The notes: generated by a model from the letters alone, not told the origin. Numbered from the stretch's first letter, positions 8,365 through 17,762 are shown. The stretch is DNA of 64,000 nt from Bacterioplanoides pacificum (GCF_042648445.1 NZ_JBHRYB010000001.1:620001-684000); one strand, 5' to 3'. A program made the numbers and translations.

Positions 8365-9396
8365 ATGATCGAAGAAGACCGTTTTATCAGCCCGCAGCCG
8401 GTGATGGCAGAAGAACGTCAGGACCGCGCTATCCGGCCAAAAACTCTGGCCGATTATATTGGTCAGCCCCATGTGCGTGAGCAGATGGAAATATTTATCG
8501 GTGCTGCCCGGGCACGCGACGAAGCGCTGGATCATACCCTGGTGTTTGGTCCGCCGGGATTAGGAAAAACCACCCTGGCGAATATCATCGCGGAGGAAAT
8601 GGGCTCTCAGATTAAGTCCACCTCCGGACCGGTGCTGGAAAAAGCCGGCGATCTGGCTGCCATGCTGACCAATCTGGAAGAGGGCGATGTGTTATTCATC
8701 GACGAAATTCATCGCCTTAATCCAGCGGTTGAAGAGGTGTTGTATCCGGCGATGGAAGATTATCAGCTGGATATTATGGTGGGCGAAGGGCCGGCAGCAC
8801 GTTCGATTAAAATTGATTTACCACCTTTTACATTGGTGGGGGCTACAACCCGGGCAGGTTTGTTAACATCACCGCTGCGTGACCGCTTTGGTATTGTGCA
8901 GCGGCTGGAGTTTTACAATATCGATGACTTATCGGGTATTGTGTCGCGCTCCGGTCGTTTAATGGAACTGGATGTTGATGACCATGGTGCCCGGGAAATT
9001 GCCCGTCGCGCGCGCGGTACACCACGGATTGCTAACCGGTTATTACGCCGTGTGCGTGATTACGCCCAGGTAAAATCCGACGGTGTGGTTGATCAGCAGG
9101 TTGCTGATGCGGCGTTGAATATGCTGAATGTCGATGCCCAGGGATTTGATCATATGGACCGGCGTTTATTATTAACTCTGCTGGAAAAATACGATGGCGG
9201 ACCGGCGGGGGTAGAAAGCCTGGCAGCGTCCATCGGTGAAGAGCGCGATACCATCGAAGATGTGCTTGAGCCGTATCTGATGCAACAGGGCTATATTACC
9301 CGTACGCCCCGGGGCCGTATGGCAACCCGGCATGCGTACCGTCATTTTGGTCTGGAATTACCGGCGCGTTTTATTTCGCAAGAGAAGGACACATGA
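8365..9396 (+). CDS. ruvB: Holliday junction branch migration helicase RuvB
   Basis: 343 residues. The AAA+ motor hexamer drives branch migration with RuvA. Walker A GPPGLGKT is at 62-69; Walker B LFIDEIHRL at ~112-120; sensor and arginine-finger region TTRAGLLTSPLRDRFG at ~165-180; a winged helix at the C-terminus ends near RTPRGRMATRHAY. The start MIEEDRFISP is typical. The stop overlaps ybgC by four bases (ATGA). Confidence 0.97.
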   Translation: MIEEDRFISPQPVMAEERQDRAIRPKTLADYIGQPHVREQMEIFIGAARARDEALDHTLVFGPPGLGKTTLANIIAEEMGSQIKSTSGPVLEKAGDLAAMLTNLEEGDVLFIDEIHRLNPAVEEVLYPAMEDYQLDIMVGEGPAARSIKIDLPPFTLVGATTRAGLLTSPLRDRFGIVQRLEFYNIDDLSGIVSRSGRLMELDVDDHGAREIARRARGTPRIANRLLRRVRDYAQVKSDGVVDQQVADAALNMLNVDAQGFDHMDRRLLLTLLEKYDGGPAGVESLAASIGEERDTIEDVLEPYLMQQGYITRTPRGRMATRHAYRHFGLELPARFISQEKDT

Positions 9397-9794
9397 GTTT
9401 TCGCTGGCCCGTGCGGGTGTATTACGAAGATACTGATGCCGGTGGTATCGTTTATTACGCTAACTACCTTAATTTTTTTGAGCGTGCCCGCACAGAATGG
9501 TTACGCAAAATCGGGTTTAATCAGGAAGTATTACGGCAGCAGGGTATTTTGTTTGTTGTACGTGATGTTTCTGCAAAATATCGCCGCAGCGCTCGTCTGG
9601 ATGATGAGCTTGAGGTCAGTGTTCAGGTCGAAAAGTTGGGTAAAGCCAGTTTTAACATCAGCCAGTCTGTATATCGTATCGGTGACGAAAAAGAAGAACT
9701 GCTGGTAAACGGTTATGTCTCCGTTGCCTGTATCGATAGCAGTGGTTCTCCCCGGGCCATTCCGGCAGATATTATTAACACTATTAATAACTAA
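9393..9794 (+). CDS. ybgC: acyl-CoA thioesterase YbgC (hotdog fold)
   Basis: 133 residues. VRVYYEDTDAGGIVYYANYLNFFERARTEWL (7-37, in parts) is the hotdog thioesterase signature with catalytic Asp in EDTDAGG and the YANYL helix. YbgC hydrolyses acyl-CoA and is the conserved first gene of the Tol-Pal operon. It overlaps ruvB by four bases, linking tol-pal transcription with ruvAB. Confidence 0.95.
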   Translation: MSFRWPVRVYYEDTDAGGIVYYANYLNFFERARTEWLRKIGFNQEVLRQQGILFVVRDVSAKYRRSARLDDELEVSVQVEKLGKASFNISQSVYRIGDEKEELLVNGYVSVACIDSSGSPRAIPADIINTINN

Positions 9795-9819
9795 TTCAGA
9801 CAAACCGACAGGAGTGTTT

Positions 9820-10533
9820 GTGAACGAATCGATGTCGATTATTTCGTTAATTGCCAATGCCAGTATTGTTGTTCAGCTGGTTATGCTGATGTTGTTGGCA
9901 GCATCCGTATTGAGCTGGGTTGTGATTGTTCAGCGCAGCCGGCTACTGTCGGCCAGTCGTGATCAGTTGCTCGATTTTGAAGAGCGTTTCTGGTCGGGGG
10001 TAGATCTCAATGCGTTGTACCGCGAATGCCAGCAAAACCCGGCACCCAGCGCGATTGAAAATGTTTTTATTGCCGGTATGAAAGAATTCGGAAAAATGCG
10101 TCAGCAGAATACCAGTGATCCGGATGCGGTGATGGCCGGTGTACAGCGGGCGATGCGCATCAGTATCAGCCGTGAATCTGAAAACCTGGATACCCATTTA
10201 CCTTTTCTGGCAACGGTGGGTTCAACCAGCCCGTATATCGGCCTGTTCGGTACCGTTTGGGGCATTATGCATTCTTTCCAGGGGCTGGCTGCGGTTAAGC
10301 AGGCCACCATTGCCACGGTTGCACCGGGTATTTCAGAAGCATTAGTTGCCACGGCCATGGGCTTGCTGGCAGCGATTCCGGCAGTCATTTTCTATAACCG
10401 CTTCGCCAGTCGGGTGGATCGTATGGTGACCGGTATGTACACCTTTGCGGATGAATTTTCGTCTTTGCTGTACCGCCAGGCACACAAAATGAACCAGAGC
10501 GTGGCGAAAAAAGACGAAGCAGGGGCAAGCTGA
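9820..10533 (+). CDS. tolQ: Tol-Pal system proton channel TolQ
   Basis: 237 residues. It is the inner-membrane ExbB/MotA-type subunit that powers outer-membrane constriction at division. There are three membrane segments: ~15-40, and two in ~130-195 around VGSTSPYIGLFGTVWGIMHSF and ATAMGLLAAIPAVIFYNRF. The start is GTG 9820, five bases after ACAGGAG. The ATG at 9832 is too far (17 bases) and the longer frame from 9715 overlaps ybgC. Its stop shares one base with the tolR start (TGATG). Confidence 0.95.
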   Translation: MNESMSIISLIANASIVVQLVMLMLLAASVLSWVVIVQRSRLLSASRDQLLDFEERFWSGVDLNALYRECQQNPAPSAIENVFIAGMKEFGKMRQQNTSDPDAVMAGVQRAMRISISRESENLDTHLPFLATVGSTSPYIGLFGTVWGIMHSFQGLAAVKQATIATVAPGISEALVATAMGLLAAIPAVIFYNRFASRVDRMVTGMYTFADEFSSLLYRQAHKMNQSVAKKDEAGAS

Positions 10534-10982
10534 TGGAGCCGATGGCACCACCGGTGGAGAAACGCCGGCCTGTCGCTGAAATCAACGTTGTACCTTATAT
10601 CGATGTGATGCTGGTGCTGCTGATCATCTTTATGGTGACGGCTCCGATGCTGGTGCAGAGTGTGCCGGTGGACCTGCCCGACGTGGATTCCACGCCGACG
10701 GAAATCGATCCGGATGGCAACACCATTATTGTGTCAGTGAATGCAAAAGGCGTTTATTTTATTGAACGCGGAGAAGAGCAACCCAAAGCCATGGTGTTGG
10801 CCGATGTACAGGACTACGCCAGAAAGGTCACGGCCGAAGTGCCGGGCACACGTCTGCTGATTCGCGGCGATGAACAGGTTCCATACGGCAAAGTGGTGGT
10901 GCTGATGGGCGGTTTGCAGTCGATCGGGATAAAAAATGTAGGCCTGATCACTGAAGCGCCGGACCCGGAGGCTTCCCGTTAA
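10533..10982 (+). CDS. tolR: Tol-Pal system protein TolR
   Basis: 149 residues. ExbD/TolR family: a short cytoplasmic start, one membrane helix with the proton-carrying Asp in NVVPYIDVMLVLLIIFMVTAP (in two parts, ~18-38), then a periplasmic domain. It pairs with TolQ. It is one base overlapped with tolQ and directly followed by tolA, so all are translated from one mRNA. Confidence 0.95.
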   Translation: MEPMAPPVEKRRPVAEINVVPYIDVMLVLLIIFMVTAPMLVQSVPVDLPDVDSTPTEIDPDGNTIIVSVNAKGVYFIERGEEQPKAMVLADVQDYARKVTAEVPGTRLLIRGDEQVPYGKVVVLMGGLQSIGIKNVGLITEAPDPEASR

Positions 10983-10983
10983 C

Positions 10984-11850
10984 ATGGGCTGGATGACAAC
11001 AGGCTGGCGCCGCCCCGACAGTTATGGTTTTGCTGTGGTTGTGGCATTGATAGTTCACCTGCTGGTTGCAGGTTTGTTTTTGCTGCAGTGGCCAGAGAGC
11101 AAACCGCGGATGGCTGAGCCGGTGCCGCAGCATATGATTGCGAATGTGGTGCAGGAAGAAAATAAAGCCGTTAAGCAACGGCGTGAAAAAGCCGAGCAGC
11201 AACGTCAGCGTAAAGCCCTGGCGGAAAAACGTCGGGCGCAACAGCAACGGCAACAACAACTGGCGGCGAAACGTAAAAAAGAACAGCAGCGTCGGGAGAA
11301 GCTGAAACAACAGCAACTGGCAAAACAAAAAGCCGCTGCGGAAAAAAAGCGTAAAGCGGAAGCTGAGCGGTTAAAGCAACAGCAGCTGGCTGAGCAACAG
11401 GCGGCGGAACAAAAAGCGCAACAGCAACGTCAGGAACAGCAACGCCAGGAACAGCAGCGACTGGAGCAACAAATGTTGCGGCAGCTGGCTCAGGAACAGG
11501 CTGCCGCCGAACTCGAAGCCCAGCGTCAGGCTGAGATAAAAGCTGAACGGGCAGCCGCGACCACGTTAGAACATACGGCGTTAATCCGTGACCGCATTAC
11601 TTCTGCCTGGCGTTATCCGCCAGCGGTGGCTGCTGAGATGGAGGTAACGGTGCGTCTGACTCTGGTGCCCACCGGCGAGGTAATTCAGGTGCAGATTATC
11701 AACAGCAGTGGGCATCAGGGGCTGGACCGTTCCGTGGAACAGGCCATTCATAAAGCATCGCCGTTACCTGTGCCAAACGATATTGCGGTGTTTGAACAGA
11801 ACTTCCGCCATTTAACGATGAAATTCCGACCGGAGAACGCCTCGTGGTAA
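10984..11850 (+). CDS. tolA: Tol-Pal system protein TolA
   Basis: 288 residues. A membrane anchor at ~15-35 (VVALIVHLLVAGLFLLQWP); a long Lys/Gln/Ala/Glu-rich coiled coil at ~50-190 with repeated QQ and AEKKR runs; and a TonB/TolA C-terminal domain at ~195-288 (RDRITSAWRYPPAV, the VRLTLVPTGEV strand). It reaches across the periplasm to TolB/Pal using the TolQR proton motor. It is shorter than E. coli TolA (421), mainly in the coiled-coil spacer. Its end overlaps tolB by seven bases. Confidence 0.93.
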   Translation: MGWMTTGWRRPDSYGFAVVVALIVHLLVAGLFLLQWPESKPRMAEPVPQHMIANVVQEENKAVKQRREKAEQQRQRKALAEKRRAQQQRQQQLAAKRKKEQQRREKLKQQQLAKQKAAAEKKRKAEAERLKQQQLAEQQAAEQKAQQQRQEQQRQEQQRLEQQMLRQLAQEQAAAELEAQRQAEIKAERAAATTLEHTALIRDRITSAWRYPPAVAAEMEVTVRLTLVPTGEVIQVQIINSSGHQGLDRSVEQAIHKASPLPVPNDIAVFEQNFRHLTMKFRPENASW

Positions 11851-13136
11851 GCCGAACCATCCGCTCTTTTTATATAGCGACCCTGTTATTGCTGAGTACT
11901 GTCAGTGCCCGGGCTGAATTAGTGATTGAAGTCACCCAGGGTAAACAAAGTGCCATGCCGATCGCCGTAGTGCCGTTTGCCTGGAGTGGTTCTACACCAC
12001 CGCCGGAGGATGTCAGTACCATTATTGCGAACGATCTGGCCTCCAGTGGTTATTTCCGCGTGATGGATGAAAGCAATATGATCAGCCGGCCAACTGAGCT
12101 GGCGCAGGTTGCCTACCCTGACTGGAAAACACAGCGCCAGGACTTTGTGGTGATTGGCCGGATGAATGTACTGCCAACCGGTTATGCGGTGGAATTTCAT
12201 GTGCTGGATGTACACCAGAAAGTTGAAGTATTCCGCCATCGGGTCAAAGGAACGGGCAGCCAGTTACGCGATGTGGCTCATTACATCAGTGATTTTATCT
12301 TTAAAAAGCTCACGGGTATTGATGGTGTGTTTTCTACCAAGCTGGTTTACGTCACCACCAATCGTGAACGTACCCGCTTTAATCTCAATTATGCCGATGC
12401 CGATGGTGCCCGTGAGCGTCTGATTTTTAAATCACCACACCCTATTATTTCCCCTGCCTGGTCACCGGATGGCAAAAAGGTGGCGTATGTGTCGTTTGAA
12501 AACGGCAAAAGCGAAATCTATTTTCAGACACTGGCAACCGGTCAGCGGGAAAAAGTGGCGGCATTTGCAGGTTCTAACAGTTCGCCGGCCTTTTCACCGG
12601 ATGGTAAAAAACTGGCGTTTGTACGTTCGCGGCTGGGCAATCCGGATGTTTGGGTGATGGATCTGCAATCCCGTAAGCTGGAACGCATTACCCGTCATTA
12701 TGGTATTGATACCGAACCTCAGTGGATGCCGGGTGGTGAACATCTGATCTTTACCTCCAGCCGGGCGGGCGGGCCACAGATTTATCAGGTATCGCTGGCG
12801 GATAAACAGGTTAAGCGTATGACCTACGAAGGGGGGTATAACGCCCGGGCACGAATTACCGCGGATGGCCGCAAAATGGTGTTTGTTCACCAGTCTGGCG
12901 GCAACTTCCATATCGCTTCACAGGAGATAAAAAGTGGCAGAGTGCACATTCTTACCACCGAGACTCATTTGGACGAATCCCCTAGTGTTGCGCCTAACGG
13001 AAGTATGGTAATTTATGCCGCAAGTGAGGCGAATCGTAGTATTCTCGCTGCGGTATCGGTCGATGGAGAGGTGAAATTCCGCCTGCCATCGAAGTACGGA
13101 GACGTCAGGGAACCTGCCTGGTCGCCGATTTTATAA
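11844..13136 (+). CDS. tolB: Tol-Pal system translocation protein TolB
   Basis: 430 residues from GTG 11844. A signal peptide ends at SARA (~residue 24); the mature N-terminus ELVIEVTQG is the TolB box that binds TolA. The N-terminal domain is followed by a six-bladed beta-propeller of WD-like repeats: SPAWSPDGKKVAYVS, SPAFSPDGKKLAFVR, EPQWMPGGEHLIFTS and later ones. It is periplasmic and links TolA with Pal. Confidence 0.97.
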   Translation: MVSRTIRSFYIATLLLLSTVSARAELVIEVTQGKQSAMPIAVVPFAWSGSTPPPEDVSTIIANDLASSGYFRVMDESNMISRPTELAQVAYPDWKTQRQDFVVIGRMNVLPTGYAVEFHVLDVHQKVEVFRHRVKGTGSQLRDVAHYISDFIFKKLTGIDGVFSTKLVYVTTNRERTRFNLNYADADGARERLIFKSPHPIISPAWSPDGKKVAYVSFENGKSEIYFQTLATGQREKVAAFAGSNSSPAFSPDGKKLAFVRSRLGNPDVWVMDLQSRKLERITRHYGIDTEPQWMPGGEHLIFTSSRAGGPQIYQVSLADKQVKRMTYEGGYNARARITADGRKMVFVHQSGGNFHIASQEIKSGRVHILTTETHLDESPSVAPNGSMVIYAASEANRSILAAVSVDGEVKFRLPSKYGDVREPAWSPIL

Positions 13137-13173
13137 TGATTTTTTAAACTAACTTTCGGACTGGAAGACGGAT

Positions 13174-13752
13174 ATGCAAAAAACTGCACTGTATAAAGCC
13201 TTTGGCGTGGCGCTGGGCGCTGCTTTGATCTCTGCTTGTTCAAGCACTGGTGACGTTAACGAAGGCGCTGGTAACACTGAGCCAACAGCGGTTGAACAAC
13301 AAGTTGAACAACAAGTGGCTGAAGCGGGCCAGGAAGCGGAAACAACAGCGGTTGAAGCCGGTGAAGTTGCAGGCGAATCTCTGGAAGCTCAGGCTAACGA
13401 AGCACAAAAAGCACTGCTGGAAATGACTGTGTTCTACTTCGACTTCGATCAGAGCACTCTGAAAGAAGACGGCAAAGATGCACTGAAAGCACACGCAGCT
13501 TACCTGGCGGCTAACCCGGCAGCTCGTGTTGTTCTGGAAGGTCACGCTGATGAGCGCGGCACGGTTGAATACAACCTGGCTCTGGGCGAGCGTCGTGCCA
13601 TGACTGTACGTCGTTTCCTGATGGCGAACGGTGCAAAAGCCGGTCAGCTGCAGGTTGTTAGCTTCGGTGAAGAGCGTCCTGCTATTGTTGCTCACAACCG
13701 CGATGCATGGTCTAAAAACCGTCGCGTTGAAGTGAAATACCAGAGCCGTTAA
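13174..13752 (+). CDS. pal: peptidoglycan-associated lipoprotein Pal
   Basis: 192 residues. The lipobox LISAC (Cys ~22) marks an outer-membrane lipoprotein; an Ala/Glu/Gln-rich linker covers ~25-80; an OmpA-like peptidoglycan-binding domain covers ~85-192 (VFYFDFDQSTLKEDG, LEGHADERGTVEYNLALGERRA, NRRVEVKY). It binds diaminopimelate in peptidoglycan. The start follows a 37-base gap after tolB. Its last base overlaps cpoB (TAATG). Confidence 0.97.
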   Translation: MQKTALYKAFGVALGAALISACSSTGDVNEGAGNTEPTAVEQQVEQQVAEAGQEAETTAVEAGEVAGESLEAQANEAQKALLEMTVFYFDFDQSTLKEDGKDALKAHAAYLAANPAARVVLEGHADERGTVEYNLALGERRAMTVRRFLMANGAKAGQLQVVSFGEERPAIVAHNRDAWSKNRRVEVKYQSR

Positions 13753-14552
13753 TGAAACATCTCATCCTGCCTTTGGCGCTGGCTGTTGCAGCCAGTGCTG
13801 TTGCTGAGGATGAATGGGTTTCGGTAGGCGCCAACCGCACGGTGGCGCCTGCACAACCCGAAACTCTTCCCCCATCTTCCTCATCATCTGTTACCCCTTC
13901 GGCCACTCTGGCTCAGCCCGCCGCCGAATCTGACGACGGCAATGATTTATTATCTGAGTTGTTATTTCAGGTTGAGCAAATGCAGCAGGAAATTGCGATG
14001 TTGCGCAGCCAGGTTGAAACTCAGGATAAACAGCTGCGGACCATGAAGCAGGAGCAGCGGGCACGTTATCTGGATCTCGACCGCCGTGTTGCCAGCCTGG
14101 TACGCCAGCCTGCGGCACAGAAGCCGGCGACGGATACTCCGGCTGTTGCCGCGACGTCTCAGGTGCCGGCGGCAGATGCTTATAAAGCGGCGATGACACT
14201 GGTGCGTGAGAAAAAATTCGTTGAAGCCAATCAGGCATTCGCCGATTTTGTCACTCACTACCCGGATGACGCGCTGGCCGCCAATGCCTGGTACTGGAAT
14301 GGTGAAGTGTATCTGGTGCAAAGCAAGCTGCCAGAGGCGGAGAAAGCCTTTGCTCAGGTTGTCGAACATCATAGCGATCACCAGAAAGCGCCTGACGCGA
14401 CTTACAAGCTGGGTGTGACTCTGCATAAGCAGGGGAAAACCGAACAGGCCCGTAGCTGGCTGAATAAGGTGATTGAGAGTTACACCGGCAAAGCGGATTC
14501 AACCGTACGCCTGGCGCAATCCTATCTGGAGAAGATGCCGGCTGGCCGTTAA
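13752..14552 (+). CDS. cpoB: Tol-associated cell division coordinator CpoB (YbgF)
   Basis: 266 residues. The signal peptide ends near AVA (~18); a coiled coil covers ~70-115 (trimerisation region, VEQMQQEIAMLRSQVETQ in part); Pro/Ala linker; three TPR repeats cover ~145-266 (AYKAAMTLVREKKFVEA, DALAANAWYWNGEVYL, KAPDATYKLGVTLHKQGK). In E. coli CpoB couples Tol with PBP1B peptidoglycan synthesis. It is the final gene of the tol-pal operon. Confidence 0.95.
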   Translation: MKHLILPLALAVAASAVAEDEWVSVGANRTVAPAQPETLPPSSSSSVTPSATLAQPAAESDDGNDLLSELLFQVEQMQQEIAMLRSQVETQDKQLRTMKQEQRARYLDLDRRVASLVRQPAAQKPATDTPAVAATSQVPAADAYKAAMTLVREKKFVEANQAFADFVTHYPDDALAANAWYWNGEVYLVQSKLPEAEKAFAQVVEHHSDHQKAPDATYKLGVTLHKQGKTEQARSWLNKVIESYTGKADSTVRLAQSYLEKMPAGR

Positions 14553-14562
14553 CGCCCTGTAC

Positions 14563-14594
14563 TTAGCGGTCGTAAGCCTTTGCGACCGGCTAAG
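14563..14594 (+). terminator. Possible terminator after cpoB
   Basis: CTTAGC-GGTCG (14563-14573) pairs with CGACCGGCTAAG (14583-14594) with a single bulge. A seven-T run comes 16 bases later (14611-14617), so it is not a textbook terminator. It lies between the tol-pal operon and the tRNA genes. Confidence 0.4.
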
Positions 14595-14627
14595 TTGCTG
14601 AAATCGAAACTTTTTTTAAAAAAAGGC

Positions 14628-14655
14628 TTGTCACTCAGAAAAATTTCGGTATTAT
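14628..14655 (+). promoter_or_regulatory. sigma70 promoter for tRNA-Lys genes
   Basis: -35 TTGTCA (14628-14633), 16-base spacer, -10 TATTAT (14650-14655), then a GC-rich discriminator CGCCGC, typical of stringently controlled stable-RNA promoters. The first tRNA starts 14 bases after the -10 box. Confidence 0.65.
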
Positions 14656-14669
14656 ACGCCGCACTTCCG

Positions 14670-14745
14670 GGGTCGTTAGCTCAGTTGGTAGAGCAGTTGG
14701 CTTTTAACCAATTGGTCGCTGGTTCGAATCCAGCACGACCCACCA
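14670..14745 (+). tRNA. tRNA-Lys (TTT), copy 1
   Basis: 76 bases with a 7-bp acceptor stem GGGTCGT/ACGACCC, D-loop TAGCTCAGTTGGTAGAGC, anticodon loop CTTTTAA (anticodon TTT at 14703-14705), T-arm CTGGTTCGAATCCAG and encoded CCA. Reads AAA and AAG. Confidence 0.98.
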
Positions 14746-14831
14746 TCATCAAACGGAAGCTAAGTTGCTGAAATAGTTACTGAATTCCAGAAATTCAGAA
14801 AAACGCGAGTTTCATCTGCGCAGCACTTATC

Positions 14832-14907
14832 GGGTCGTTAGCTCAGTTGGTAGAGCAGTTGGCTTTTAACCAATTGGTCGCTGGTTCGAATCCAGCACGA
14901 CCCACCA
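14832..14907 (+). tRNA. tRNA-Lys (TTT), copy 2
   Basis: Identical in all 76 bases to copy 1, including the encoded CCA. It lies 86 bases after the first copy and is followed by a strong terminator, so the two are probably one transcript. Confidence 0.98.
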
Positions 14908-14917
14908 TTTATTCCTG

Positions 14918-14957
14918 AAAAGGGGAGAAAGCCAGCCGGTTTTCTCCCCTTTTTTTA
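14918..14957 (+). terminator. Rho-independent terminator of tRNA-Lys transcript
   Basis: AAAAGGGGAGAAA pairs with TTTCTCCCCTTTT around loop GCCAGCCGG and runs into seven T (14950-14956). Confidence 0.85.
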
Positions 14958-15055
14958 TGGCCGGAAAACTTTGTTGCCAGAAGCAGGGCTGGCAGTCGCC
15001 CCGGGTCGCTATGATAAAATAGCGGCACAATCGCCAATCATGTGATGAGAGAAAG

Positions 15056-16087
15056 ATGACAGAAGCGGTACAAACCCCACAGCAGGTGATTCGGAATTAC
15101 TGGTCTAAACCGTCTGAGCAGAGCCCGGCAGAACAGCAGGCATTAAAACAGGACATTCGTCAGCTGCTCCGGCAGGAAGATGCTGTACTGGTGGCGCATT
15201 ATTATTGTGACCCTGAAATTCAGGCGCTGGCTGAAGAAACCGGCGGTTGTGTGGCCGACTCACTGGAGATGGCCCGTTTTGGCCGCGATCACAGTGCCAG
15301 TACTTTGCTGGTGGCCGGAGTGCGTTTTATGGGCGAAACGGCAAAAATTCTCAGTCCGGAAAAACGGGTGCTGATGCCGACACTGGAGGCCACCTGTTCG
15401 CTTGATCTGGGTTGTCCGGTGGATGAATTTTCGCAGTTTTGTGATCAGCATCCGGATCGTACCGTGGTGGTGTACGCGAATACATCGGCAGCGGTAAAAG
15501 CGCGGGCAGACTGGGTTGTAACGTCCAGCATTGCGCTGCAGGTGGTAACCCATCTGAAAGAGCAGGGTAAAAAACTGATCTGGGGGCCGGACAAGCATCT
15601 GGGTCATTACATTCAGCAGCAAACCGGTGCTGATATGATTCTGTGGGACAGCGCCTGCATTGTGCATGATGAATTTAAAGCCAAAGGTGTTGAGGATCTG
15701 AAGAAGGTTCACCCGGACGCTGCCATTCTGGTGCATCCGGAGTCGCCGGATTCCGTGGTACAGATGGCGGATGTGGTGGGCTCCACCAGTCAGCTGATTG
15801 CGGCGGCGCGGGATCTGGCTAACGACACGCTGATTGTGGCAACGGATAAAGCCATCTTTTACAAGATGCAGCAGGCAGCACCGGACAAATTACTGATTGA
15901 AGCGCCAACCGCCGGTAACGGAGCGACCTGTCGCAGCTGTGCTCATTGCCCGTGGATGGGGATGAATGAGCTGCGTAATATGCGTGATGTATTAAAAACC
16001 GGCAGTCAGGAAATCATTATTGAAGAAGGTCTGCGCCAGCGTGCGGTTATCAGTCTGGACCGTATGCTGACCTTCACTCCGGCCTGA
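15056..16087 (+). CDS. nadA: quinolinate synthase NadA
   Basis: 343 residues. It condenses iminoaspartate with dihydroxyacetone phosphate to quinolinate in NAD synthesis, using a [4Fe-4S] cluster. Features: LVAHYYCDPEIQALAEETGG (in parts, ~42-60), MGETAKIL, cluster cysteines in CSLDLGCP (~120-127), and RSCAHCPWMGMNEL near the C-terminus. AGAGAAAG lies just before ATG 15056. No nadB/nadC neighbour is present. Confidence 0.97.
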   Translation: MTEAVQTPQQVIRNYWSKPSEQSPAEQQALKQDIRQLLRQEDAVLVAHYYCDPEIQALAEETGGCVADSLEMARFGRDHSASTLLVAGVRFMGETAKILSPEKRVLMPTLEATCSLDLGCPVDEFSQFCDQHPDRTVVVYANTSAAVKARADWVVTSSIALQVVTHLKEQGKKLIWGPDKHLGHYIQQQTGADMILWDSACIVHDEFKAKGVEDLKKVHPDAAILVHPESPDSVVQMADVVGSTSQLIAAARDLANDTLIVATDKAIFYKMQQAAPDKLLIEAPTAGNGATCRSCAHCPWMGMNELRNMRDVLKTGSQEIIIEEGLRQRAVISLDRMLTFTPA

Positions 16088-16167
16088 ATGGCCGCAGCCA
16101 CAGCGCTCCGCCCCGGGGCCCTGTGATTGGAAACGCCGTGATTAGAAACGCGGCGATCGGATCGTTT

Positions 16168-17649
16168 TCAGTTGCCAAAGCGGGTCGGGCTGTTGGCCAT
16201 GATCCGCACTCTGCGGCTGATGGCGGCTTCCTGCAGAAAATCCCCTTCTTTTTTGGCCTGCTTCAGGGCCAGCTCCATTTGCCGCAAGGCTTTCGCCTGA
16301 AAGCCGGTGATAAACAGATATTCACCATTAGCCCGGTGCGACAAGGTCTTTTGCTGGTTTTTACCGGCGGCGGCCGCCAGGTTGCGCCACACGTGTGGAT
16401 AACCCGGACGTTGCTCAGACAGCTGTTTCAGCAGTTGGCTGGCGTTGTCGTATTGCTCGTCGGCCATCAGAATATCGGCCTTGCGACTGCTTAATTCAAA
16501 GCTGCCGGGCTGAAAGACCAGGGCTTCATCCAGTGCCTTCAGTGCCGCCTGATTATTTCCTTGTAATCGTAACAGTTGGGCCTGCAGCGAGACCGCGGCC
16601 GGGTGTTCATTATAGGGGGCGGCCATCTGTTGCAGTATTTTAAGCCCGCTGGCGGCATCGCGTTTGTCGGCGGCCAGTTGTGCCAGAGCCAGTTGTGCGG
16701 CGGCATAAGGCTGGCTGTGTTTGCTGTTCAGGGTCAGTTGGTGTTCGAAATGTTGCTGCTGTTCAGCTGCATTCAGCTGATAACGCATGCGCGCCTGGTT
16801 TTTCAGAATATCGAAGGTGAAGCTGGTAAGCCTGGGTTTGTGTGGGTAATTTTCGGCCCGCCCGGCGGCATCGGCTACCCGGTTTTCTGTCACCGGGTGG
16901 GTCAGCAGAAACTCAGGCGGCCGCTGGCTGAAGCGATTGGCCTGTAACATGGCCTGGAACATACTGGGCATGGCGTGTGGATCGAGGCCGGCGCCGACCA
17001 GGGCTTTCATGCCGATGCGGTCGGCTTCGCGTTCCCATTCCCGGCTGTAAGCCAGTTGATTCTGTACCGAAGCAGCCTGGCTGGTGACCAGTCCGGCGAA
17101 ACCGGCGTCGGCATTATTGCTGGCAATCAGTAGGATGCTGGCTAATAACGCGGCGATAGCAACCGGCTGTTGTTTTTCTGCCTGCTCAATCTGACGGGCA
17201 AAGTGACGCTGACTCAGGTGGGCCAGTTCGTGGGCCAGTACCGCAGACAACTCGTCTTCGTCGCGGGCGTGCAGAAAAATACCAAAATTAATGCCGATGA
17301 TGCCGCCGGGAACGGCGAAGGCATTAAGTTCTTCGCGGTCGATGATAACAAACTCAAAATCAGACAGCTTCACTTCGCTGTGCGGGATCAGGCGGTAAAT
17401 CAGATTTTCCAGAAACTGATTGGCCAGTGGTGATTCCATGGTATTAGCCTGGCGCCGTAACTGTCGCAGCCACAGCCGCCCCAGCTGGTGTTCTTCCTGT
17501 AATGACACATAGCTGGAGGCACTGTCTCCCAGGTCGGGCAGATCCGAATTGCCTGCCTGAGTGCTGAATGGCAGAGCGGCGAGCAGGCTGAATAAACAGG
17601 CGGCTGATTTCAAAAGTCGGGTTCCCGGTTCAGAATGTCCAATATTCAA
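16168..17649 (-). CDS. bepA: BepA-type periplasmic M48 metalloprotease with TPR domain
   Basis: 493 residues. Signal peptide ~12-32 (CLFSLLAALPFSTQA). M48 domain: HELAH at 140-144 (zinc ligands) and third ligand Glu in SREWEREADRIG (~200-211). The C-terminal half is TPR-like and rich in Gln/Leu. BepA/YfgC degrades or assists stalled outer-membrane proteins such as LptD at the BAM complex. The start is TTG 17649, with AAGGGA 5 bases upstream. bamC is nearby but on the other strand. Confidence 0.9.
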   Translation of the reverse strand: MNIGHSEPGTRLLKSAACLFSLLAALPFSTQAGNSDLPDLGDSASSYVSLQEEHQLGRLWLRQLRRQANTMESPLANQFLENLIYRLIPHSEVKLSDFEFVIIDREELNAFAVPGGIIGINFGIFLHARDEDELSAVLAHELAHLSQRHFARQIEQAEKQQPVAIAALLASILLIASNNADAGFAGLVTSQAASVQNQLAYSREWEREADRIGMKALVGAGLDPHAMPSMFQAMLQANRFSQRPPEFLLTHPVTENRVADAAGRAENYPHKPRLTSFTFDILKNQARMRYQLNAAEQQQHFEHQLTLNSKHSQPYAAAQLALAQLAADKRDAASGLKILQQMAAPYNEHPAAVSLQAQLLRLQGNNQAALKALDEALVFQPGSFELSSRKADILMADEQYDNASQLLKQLSEQRPGYPHVWRNLAAAAGKNQQKTLSHRANGEYLFITGFQAKALRQMELALKQAKKEGDFLQEAAISRRVRIMANSPTRFGN

Positions 17650-17762
17650 TTATCCCTTACGTGGCGATATCGACCAGCCGGTCGCCTGAAAAGTTCTGCA
17701 AAGGCAAAGCAAAGTTCGGCAAGACTGGCCAGTGATTGCGGCTGATGGCCGTTGTGGGGCGA

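Larger units (their letters stand above)
14589..14907 (+). repeat. Segmental tandem duplication holding the two tRNA-Lys genes
   Basis: The leader sequence GCTAAGTTGCTGAAAT occurs at 14589-14604 and again at 14759-14774, upstream of copies 1 and 2. The tRNAs are identical while the leaders between have drifted (periods 170 and 162 bases), consistent with an old duplication kept uniform in the tRNA part. Confidence 0.75.
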